A DNA stretch of 64,000 nt, from the NCBI RefSeq assembly GCF_024298965.1, contig NZ_CP085193.1, positions 930,001 to 994,000 on the forward strand, in the 5' to 3' direction. The DNA comes from Streptomyces rapamycinicus NRRL 5491 (GTDB lineage Bacteria > Actinomycetota > Actinomycetes > Streptomycetales > Streptomycetaceae). The translations under genes and the position numbers were made by a program. The notes under the pieces were generated by a model, which saw only the letters and a list, made by a program, of their open reading frames with translations, made no database searches and had not been told where the DNA came from. Positions within the stretch are counted from its first letter, which is position 1, and the number at the start of each line of letters is the position of its first letter. This document shows, piece by piece, positions 58,694-64,000 of this stretch.

Positions 58694-59614
58694 TCAGGCG
58701 ACGATCAGCGGGCGCAGTGTGCCGTGGGCGATCTCGAGGCCGGTCTTGACCTTCTCCTCGGTGCCGCCCCACACCGGGTCCTCGTGTTCGACGGAGAGGG
58801 TCCCGGTGAAACCATGCTCGTAGAGGGCGTCCACCACGGCGTTCCAGTCGACCTGGCCCCGGCCGGGTACGCGGTAGCGCCACCAGCCGGTGTCCCACGG
58901 GTCCTCCCGCCGGACCGCCTTGCCGAAGACCCCGTAGCGGTCGATCGCTCCGGGCAGGATCTGGAGGTCCTTGGCCTGGGCGTGCACGATCCTGTCCGCA
59001 TACGGCGCGATGGTCTTCACCGGGTCGACGCCGATCCACGTCAGATGCGACGGATCCCAGTTCAGATACAGCCCGAGGGAGAACATCCACTCCCACAGCT
59101 CGGGCGAGTAGGCCAGGTTGCCCGGGTAGCCGTCCGGGTGCCAGCCCTCCATCACACAGTTCTCGATGATGAGGCGGACGCCCTTCTCCCCGGCGTACTC
59201 GACGAGTTGGGGGAAGACCTTCTCGGCCTCTGCCAGGTTCCGCGCCACCGGCCGGGTCCAGTCGCGGCCCACGAAGGTGCCCACGTACGGGACCTCCAGC
59301 GCCGCCGCGACGTCGATCACCGCCCTGAGATGGGCGTGGACCTCCGCGCGGCGCGCGGTGTCGGGGTGGAGGTTGTTCTCGTAGTACGCCAGGGCCGAGA
59401 GGTGGAGGCGGTGGCGCTCGAACAGTGCCCGGGTCTCGTCGGCCTCGCGTTCGCCGAAACCGGCCACGGGCAGATGCGCGGCCTCGAAGTCCCGGCCTCC
59501 GGTGCGCGGCCAGGCCGCGACTTCCAGGGCCTCGTAGCCCGTCTTGCCCGCCCATGCGGCGATCTCGGCGAGGGAGAGCTGGGGCAGACAGGCGGTGAGC
59601 ATGCCGAGTTTCAT
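58694..59614 (-). CDS. Sugar phosphate isomerase/epimerase-like TIM barrel
   Basis: A 306-residue xylose-isomerase-like TIM barrel of another subfamily than the IolE-like proteins. It starts MKLGMLTACLPQLSLAEIAAWAGKTGYEALEVAAWP and contains VPYVGTFVGRDWTRPV, LIIENCVMEGWHP (metal-site Glu), LNWDPSHLTWIGVD and the end GFTGTLSVEHEDPVWGG with the last Glu ligand. The gene overlaps the upstream Gfo/Idh gene by ATGA. It has no counterpart in the left arm, so the right operon is the fuller version. Confidence 0.88.
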   Translation of the reverse strand: MKLGMLTACLPQLSLAEIAAWAGKTGYEALEVAAWPRTGGRDFEAAHLPVAGFGEREADETRALFERHRLHLSALAYYENNLHPDTARRAEVHAHLRAVIDVAAALEVPYVGTFVGRDWTRPVARNLAEAEKVFPQLVEYAGEKGVRLIIENCVMEGWHPDGYPGNLAYSPELWEWMFSLGLYLNWDPSHLTWIGVDPVKTIAPYADRIVHAQAKDLQILPGAIDRYGVFGKAVRREDPWDTGWWRYRVPGRGQVDWNAVVDALYEHGFTGTLSVEHEDPVWGGTEEKVKTGLEIAHGTLRPLIVA

Positions 59615-60762
59615 GCGGTGTTCTCCAGGGCTATGGCAGTGGGGTCGACATCGGCCCAGGTCAGCGAGGCGGAGGAGGTCAGCACGGCCTCGGTGAGCCG
59701 TGCCGAGCGGACGCCGTCCGCTCCGGTGGGCAGCCCCTCGCGCGGTTCGCCGCGGATCGCCGCGTAGGCGTCGTCGACAAAGGAGTGGAAGCAGTCGGCA
59801 TAGCCCTGGCCGTGGCCGGCGGGCAGCCGGGAGAGCCGTCGCTGCTCGGCCGATCCATGGCCGGGATCGCGGAACAGCACCCGCGCCCCGTCCGGTGCGC
59901 CGAGCCACGCGGTCTCGGGGTTCTCCTGGTCGAAGACCGCGCTGCCCCGCGCGCCGTCGAGTTCGAACCACAGCCGGTTCTTGCGGCCCGCCGACACCTG
60001 GGAGACCGTCAGCGTGGCCAGGGTCCCGCCGTCGGTGCGCAGCAGTACGGTCGCCACGTCCTCGGTGCGCACCCGGACCCGCCGGCCCTCCCCCGTGGCG
60101 GAGAAGGTGGCACCCGTACCGGCGGGCCGGGTGGGAACCGTGGTGCCGAGCCTCGCGGTGAGTTCGGTGAAGCGGATTCCGGCGACCCACTCGACCAGGT
60201 CGCACCAGTGGGACCCGATGTCCGCGAACGCCCTGGAAGGGCCGCCCTCGGACGGGTCGACCCGCCAGGACATGGCGTCCTCGGAGAGCATCCAGTCCTG
60301 GAGATAGCTGCCGTGGATCAGCTGCCAGGCGCCGAACTCGCCACGCAGCCGTCGCTCCCGGAGCTCCCGGACGAGCGGGTGGTAGCGGTAGACGAAGGGG
60401 ACCGCGAGGACCAGTCCCGCCTCCTCCGCCAGGCGGGTCAGCCGCCGCGCGTCGGCGGTCGCGGTGGCGAGCGGCTTCTCGCAGATCACATGCTTGCCCG
60501 CGCGCAGTGCCGCCTCCGCCTGGCCGACGTGCAGCGCGTTCGGGGTGCACACATGGACGACCGACACGCTGTCGTCGGCGAGCACCGCCTCGAAGTCCGG
60601 GTAGCGGGCGGGCACCCGCCACTTCTCCGCGGCCAGCGCACCGCGCTCGGGAGTCGAGGCCACCACTCCCGCGAGTTCTCCGCCGCTCGCACGGATCGCG
60701 GCCGCGTGCACGGCACCGATCATCCCGGCGCCGGAAACCACCGCTCGAAGCGAACCACTCAT
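59611..60762 (-). CDS. Gfo/Idh/MocA family dehydrogenase (right arm, first gene)
   Basis: A 383-residue dehydrogenase, distinct from the 57536 type: Rossmann region RAVVSGAGMIGAVHAAAIRASGGEL, catalytic AGKHVICEKPLATATAD, substrate side ADIGSHWCDLVEWVAG. It has an extended carboxy-terminus with AGHGQGYADCFHSFVDDAYAAIRG as in inositol or scyllo-inositol dehydrogenase relatives. The start at 60762 (MSGSLRA) has GGAGG 8 nt upstream; the GTG at 60771 is less likely. It heads the long minus-strand series and lies opposite the ROK gene across the shared operator. Confidence 0.9.
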   Translation of the reverse strand: MSGSLRAVVSGAGMIGAVHAAAIRASGGELAGVVASTPERGALAAEKWRVPARYPDFEAVLADDSVSVVHVCTPNALHVGQAEAALRAGKHVICEKPLATATADARRLTRLAEEAGLVLAVPFVYRYHPLVRELRERRLRGEFGAWQLIHGSYLQDWMLSEDAMSWRVDPSEGGPSRAFADIGSHWCDLVEWVAGIRFTELTARLGTTVPTRPAGTGATFSATGEGRRVRVRTEDVATVLLRTDGGTLATLTVSQVSAGRKNRLWFELDGARGSAVFDQENPETAWLGAPDGARVLFRDPGHGSAEQRRLSRLPAGHGQGYADCFHSFVDDAYAAIRGEPREGLPTGADGVRSARLTEAVLTSSASLTWADVDPTAIALENTA

Positions 60763-60824
60763 CTGACGCACCTCCGACGTCCAACCGCCGATCGCGGTCC
60801 GACGCCGCGCTGCGCATCACCCTG

Positions 60825-60867
60825 GTTTAGTTCAGCCAGCAAGCACAAGGCGGCATATTTAATTTTT
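60825..60867. promoter_or_regulatory. Right-arm ROK operator (mirror of left-arm site)
   Basis: On the minus strand AAAAATTAA (60867-60859) and GAACTAAAC (60833-60825) lie 34 bp apart, the same words and spacing as at 36504-36546. The site is in the divergent gap between the first right-arm dehydrogenase gene and its ROK regulator. Confidence 0.65.
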
Positions 60868-61004
60868 TTCAAGGCCTAAAAATGGCCAAACTTCCACGGG
60901 CCTGCCCGATCAGTGTCGGTGATCACCTGCCCAGACGGTCCATGGGCGGTGCCCGAGGAGAGGAGCATTGACGAACCGAAGGGGGCAACATTACGGTCCC
61001 AGGA

Positions 61005-62240
61005 ATGCATAAAGACGACGGCTACGCGGAGGAATCAAGCGCCACCGCATCGGTTCCCCTCGCACTGCGCCGGGTGCTGGGACTCGTGGTCTCCGGGGCG
61101 GCTACCAACCGCGCGGAACTCGCGCGGCGCAGCGGCCTGGCCCGGTCGACCGTGGGCCAGCAGGTGGAGAACCTCGTCGGCAACGGCATCCTCCAGGAGG
61201 TCGAGTCCAGGCGGTCCGTCCGCGGCCGGCCGCCCCGGGTGCTGACGATCAGCCCGCGGGCCGGAACCGTCCTCGCCGTGGACATCGACACCGCCGTCTC
61301 CCATCTGGCCATCGCCGACCTCAGCAGACGGCTGATCGCACAGGACACGGTCGACGTCCGGATCGACGCGGGCCCGCGGACCGTGCTGGACGCGGTGTCC
61401 GAACGGCTGCGACGGCTACTGGAAGAGCACGACCGCGATCCCGGCCGGGTGCGCGAGGTGGTCGTCGGCCTCCCCGGGCCGGTGGACTTCCAGCAGGGTT
61501 GCGCGGTGCAGCCCACCGGCATGCCCGGCTGGGACGGCTATCCCGTCGCCGACCACCTCCGGGAGCGCTTCCGCGCCCCGGTCGTGGTGGACAACGACGT
61601 CAATCTGATGGCACTGGGAGAGGCCGAGCAGGGCGGGGCGGAGACACCCCTGCTCTGCATCAAGATCGCAAGCGGTATCGGGGCCGGCCTCATCACCGCG
61701 GGCGGGGATGTGTACCGCGGCGCCGACGGCGCGGCGGGCGACATCGGCCACACCCGCGCCGTGGGCGGAAGCAACGTCCTGTGTGTCTGCGGCAACGTCG
61801 GCTGTGTCGGGGCGATCGCCTCCCACCGCGCCGTCCTGCGCGGCCTCGGCATCCCCGAGTCGACCGACGACGACCTGCTGCACGGCACCCGTGTGCTCGC
61901 CCAGCGGGTCGCCGACAGCGACCCGGCCGCACTGCACGCGGTACGTCAGGCGGCCACGGAGATCGGCGAGGTGGTGGCCGTGCTGGTCCATATGTTCAAT
62001 CCGCGCAGCATCATCCTGGCCGGTCCGTTGAGCGAACTCCGCGACGACCTGGTCTCCGCCGTACGAGCCGTCGTGTACCAGCGCGCCCTCCCGCTGGCCA
62101 CCCGCAAACTGACCATCACCGCGACACAGTTCAAGGGCGGTTCCGGGCTCCACGGCGGCATCGCCCTCGCCACCCAGGACGTCTTCGGGCCGGCGGGCAT
62201 CGTACGGCTGCTGGCCGACATGTCCGGAACGGGTGAGTAG
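61005..62240 (+). CDS. ROK family transcriptional regulator (right arm)
   Basis: A 411-residue ROK regulator with winged helix at about 25-75 (VSGAATNRAELARRSGLARSTVGQQVENLVGNGI) and a sugar-binding, kinase-like fold with DNDVNLMALGEAEQG, YRGADGAAGDIGHTR and the zinc-type motif CVCGNVGCVGAIAS. It is a paralog of the 35219 protein, and placed as its mirror image at the other end of the duplicated block. It probably represses the right-arm operon and may also act on the left one through the common operator. Confidence 0.92.
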   Translation: MHKDDGYAEESSATASVPLALRRVLGLVVSGAATNRAELARRSGLARSTVGQQVENLVGNGILQEVESRRSVRGRPPRVLTISPRAGTVLAVDIDTAVSHLAIADLSRRLIAQDTVDVRIDAGPRTVLDAVSERLRRLLEEHDRDPGRVREVVVGLPGPVDFQQGCAVQPTGMPGWDGYPVADHLRERFRAPVVVDNDVNLMALGEAEQGGAETPLLCIKIASGIGAGLITAGGDVYRGADGAAGDIGHTRAVGGSNVLCVCGNVGCVGAIASHRAVLRGLGIPESTDDDLLHGTRVLAQRVADSDPAALHAVRQAATEIGEVVAVLVHMFNPRSIILAGPLSELRDDLVSAVRAVVYQRALPLATRKLTITATQFKGGSGLHGGIALATQDVFGPAGIVRLLADMSGTGE

Positions 62241-62245
62241 GCGGA

Positions 62246-62271
62246 CCGCTTCCGGACGGGTCCGGAAGCGG
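62246..62271. terminator. Bidirectional terminator
   Basis: A perfect 12-bp inverted repeat (CCGCTTCCGGAC and complement, 2-nt centre) lies between the ends of the ROK gene and the convergent GAPDH gene. Confidence 0.75.
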
Positions 62272-62291
62272 GACCGTTGCCGTGGCGAGCG

Positions 62292-63746
62292 TCAGACCAC
62301 CGCGGCCGGGTAGGTCGGGTACTCCACCCCGGAGACGTACTGGACGACGCGGATGACCTGGCAGGAGTAGCCGAACTCGTTGTCGTACCAGAGGTAGAGG
62401 ATCGCGTTGTCGCCCTCGACCTTGGTGGCGCCCGCGTCGACGATCGAGGCGTGGCGCGAGCCGATGAAGTCATTGGAGACCGCGTCGGGGGCGCTGATGA
62501 AGTCGATCTGGCGCTTGAGCGGCGAGGTCAGGGACACATCGCGGAGATAGTCCAGGACCTCCTCGCGGGTGGTCTCCCGCGCGAGCTGCAGATTGAGGAT
62601 CGCGATCGAGACGTCCGGTACCGGGACGCGGATCGAGCTGCCGGTGATCTTCGCATCGAGGTCGGGCAGGGCCTTCGCCACCGCGGAGGCGGCACCGGTC
62701 TCGGTGATGACCATGTTGAGCGGCGCCGAGCGGCCACGGCGGTCGGACTTGTGGTAGTTGTCCAGCAGGTTCTGGTCGTTGGTGAACGAGTGGACGGTCT
62801 CCACATGGCCGCGCAGCACGCCGTACTCGTCCGCCATCGCCTTCAGCGGCGGGACGATCGCGTTGGTGGTGCAGGAGGCGCAGGAGAGGATCTGCTCGTC
62901 CGGCTTGACCGTGTCGTGGTTGACACCGTGGACGACGTTGGGGACGTCGCCCTTGCCCGGCGCGGTCAGCACCACCTTGTCGATACCGGGGCGCAGATGC
63001 TTGGACAGCCCTTCGCGGTCGCGCCACTTGCCGGTGTTGTCGATGAGGATTGCGTCCTTGATGCCGTACGCCGTGTAGTCCACCGACGCCGGGTCGTCGG
63101 CGTAGATCACCTTGATCTCGTTGCCATTGGCGATGATCTTGCTGTTCGCCTCGTCCACGGTGATCGTGCCCTGGAACTGGCCGTGGATGGAGTCGCGGCG
63201 CAGCAGCGAGGCCCGCTTGACGAGATCCTCACCGGCCCGCCCGCCGCTCCCGCGGACGACGACGGCCCGCAGCCGCAGCCCGTTGCCGGACCCGGCCTTC
63301 TCGATGAGCAGACGGGCGACCAGCCGCCCGATCCGTCCGAACCCGTAGAGGACGACATCGCGTCCCTCACGGCACTCGATCTTGTTGGCCCCGGTGGCCC
63401 CGGCGACGGCCCCGGCGGTGAACTCCTCCACGGAGAGGCCGCGGTCATCGGCCCGGTACGCCTCGGCGAGCAAGCCGATGTCGATCTGGGAGGGGCCGAG
63501 ATCCAGCGCGGTGAGCGCCTCCAGGAACGGCAGGGTGTCGGTGACCGAGAGCTCCGCACCGGCGATCTGACGGGCGAATCGGTGGGTCTTCAGGATGCTG
63601 ACGACCGACTTGTTCACCAAGGAGCGGCTGTGCAGCAGGACCGTGACGTCCCGCTCCCGGTGCAGCTTCCCGATGAGCGGGATCATCGACTCCGCGATCT
63701 CCTCGCGGTGCTTCCAGTTGGTGAACGAGTCCTCGTTGAGAGTCAC
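62292..63746 (-). CDS. gap: Glyceraldehyde-3-phosphate dehydrogenase, long actinobacterial form
   Basis: A 484-residue GAPDH-like enzyme. A ~125-residue amino-terminal extension (WKHREEIAESMIPLIGKLHRERDVTVLLHSR and so on) precedes the NAD fold (VVLYGFGRIGRLVARLL, 132-148). The catalytic Cys292 is in SCASCTTN and the catalytic His in VETVHSFTNDQNLLDN. Standard GAPDHs are about 335 residues; the extended form is a known second type in actinobacteria and may work in gluconeogenesis or as an NADP enzyme. The start is GTG with only a weak GAAAG 8 nt upstream. It is unrelated to the mirrored operons and is probably the first backbone gene after them. Confidence 0.9.
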   Translation of the reverse strand: MTLNEDSFTNWKHREEIAESMIPLIGKLHRERDVTVLLHSRSLVNKSVVSILKTHRFARQIAGAELSVTDTLPFLEALTALDLGPSQIDIGLLAEAYRADDRGLSVEEFTAGAVAGATGANKIECREGRDVVLYGFGRIGRLVARLLIEKAGSGNGLRLRAVVVRGSGGRAGEDLVKRASLLRRDSIHGQFQGTITVDEANSKIIANGNEIKVIYADDPASVDYTAYGIKDAILIDNTGKWRDREGLSKHLRPGIDKVVLTAPGKGDVPNVVHGVNHDTVKPDEQILSCASCTTNAIVPPLKAMADEYGVLRGHVETVHSFTNDQNLLDNYHKSDRRGRSAPLNMVITETGAASAVAKALPDLDAKITGSSIRVPVPDVSIAILNLQLARETTREEVLDYLRDVSLTSPLKRQIDFISAPDAVSNDFIGSRHASIVDAGATKVEGDNAILYLWYDNEFGYSCQVIRVVQYVSGVEYPTYPAAVV

Positions 63747-63759
63747 AAGTTTATCTTTC

Positions 63760-63787
63760 GAGCTAGGTGGCGCTCATATGCTAGCTC
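63760..63787 (-). promoter_or_regulatory. Inverted repeat upstream of the GAPDH gene
   Basis: GAGCTAG (63760-63766) and CTAGCTC (63781-63787) with a 14-bp spacer lie 14 bp before the GTG start. The position suggests a repressor site overlapping the promoter or leader. Confidence 0.5.
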
Positions 63788-64000
63788 CCCAGGTCATGGG
63801 CGGCGTCGGCGCCCCCCGCCAGCCGCACCACGCGAACCCCCGGCACGGCCCCCGCATGCCCGGCCGAACGACACGGCGCCGTTCCTTCTCTTTCGTATAC
63901 CGCCGGTCATTCCCCGATGAATTACGACGCGGATATCAGCCGTAAAATAGCGACTTAGTGGGCGTCGTTTTTCGGACAGCACTCACGGCGAAACTTACCA
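63788..64000. other. Non-coding right end of window
   Basis: No gene, RNA or strong hairpin is recognisable here. The last ~110 bp are richer in A/T than the surrounding DNA (for example GTAAAATAGCGACTTAG), as expected for a promoter region, either of the GAPDH gene or of a gene beyond the window. Confidence 0.5.

Overview
The window is GC-rich actinomycete DNA. Codon usage, dense four-base gene overlaps (ATGA, GTGA), lipobox lipoproteins, IclR, ROK, PadR and GntR regulators and leaderless-looking promoters all point to Streptomyces. A 185-bp MITE-like element at 24967-25151 looks like a dispersed repeat I associate from memory with the S. violaceusniger/hygoscopicus group (weak inference). 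No rRNA, tRNA or CRISPR array was seen. The content is mostly accessory catabolism and transport.

0-18 kb holds small independent units. These are a clipped MFS transporter, a cytochrome P450 divergent from a bioF-like gene, a PadR/membrane-protein unit with a lipoprotein, a GntR-controlled MFS-AtuA-DUF4387 operon with two identical operators, a DUF427 pair, a secreted GH43 arabinanase, an amidohydrolase-AbgT operon opposite a double-module AsnC regulator, an O-antigen-ligase-like membrane protein and a LysE exporter.

18.4-35.2 kb looks like one catabolic island for an unknown aromatic or heteroaromatic acid. It has a Rieske oxygenase, a class III (LigB-type) ring-cleavage dioxygenase, two or three alpha/beta hydrolases, two MaoC-type hydratase pairs, an acyl-CoA ligase, a tandem CoA-transferase, an oxidoreductase, a ferredoxin and its reductase, and two IclR regulators. 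Four copies of one 17-bp palindromic motif (consensus GGTCCGCTSAGCGGACC) lie in front of its transcription units, which suggests a single IclR regulon.

35.2-62.2 kb is the most unusual part. Two paralogous operons face each other like mirror images. Each begins with a ROK regulator divergent from a Gfo/Idh/MocA dehydrogenase, with a shared AT-rich operator between them. Each continues through an IolE-like TIM-barrel protein, a family 5 binding lipoprotein, a DppB permease, a fused DppC-DppD protein and a DppF ATPase. An IS110-family element has split the left copy exactly at the ribosome-binding site of the TIM-barrel gene. Where the arms meet lie four genes matching the core of indole/indole-3-acetate oxidation (iacA, iacB, iacE, iacG type), with a PAS histidine kinase and FixJ-like regulator. 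A 24-bp palindrome sits about 65 bp upstream of the predicted iacA start of transcription. One testable idea is that the mirrored importers bring in a conjugated (sugar, inositol or amino-acid linked) indole compound and the central genes oxidise the indole.

62.3-64 kb carries an actinobacterial long-form GAPDH with an inverted repeat just upstream of its start, then about 250 bp without a recognisable gene.
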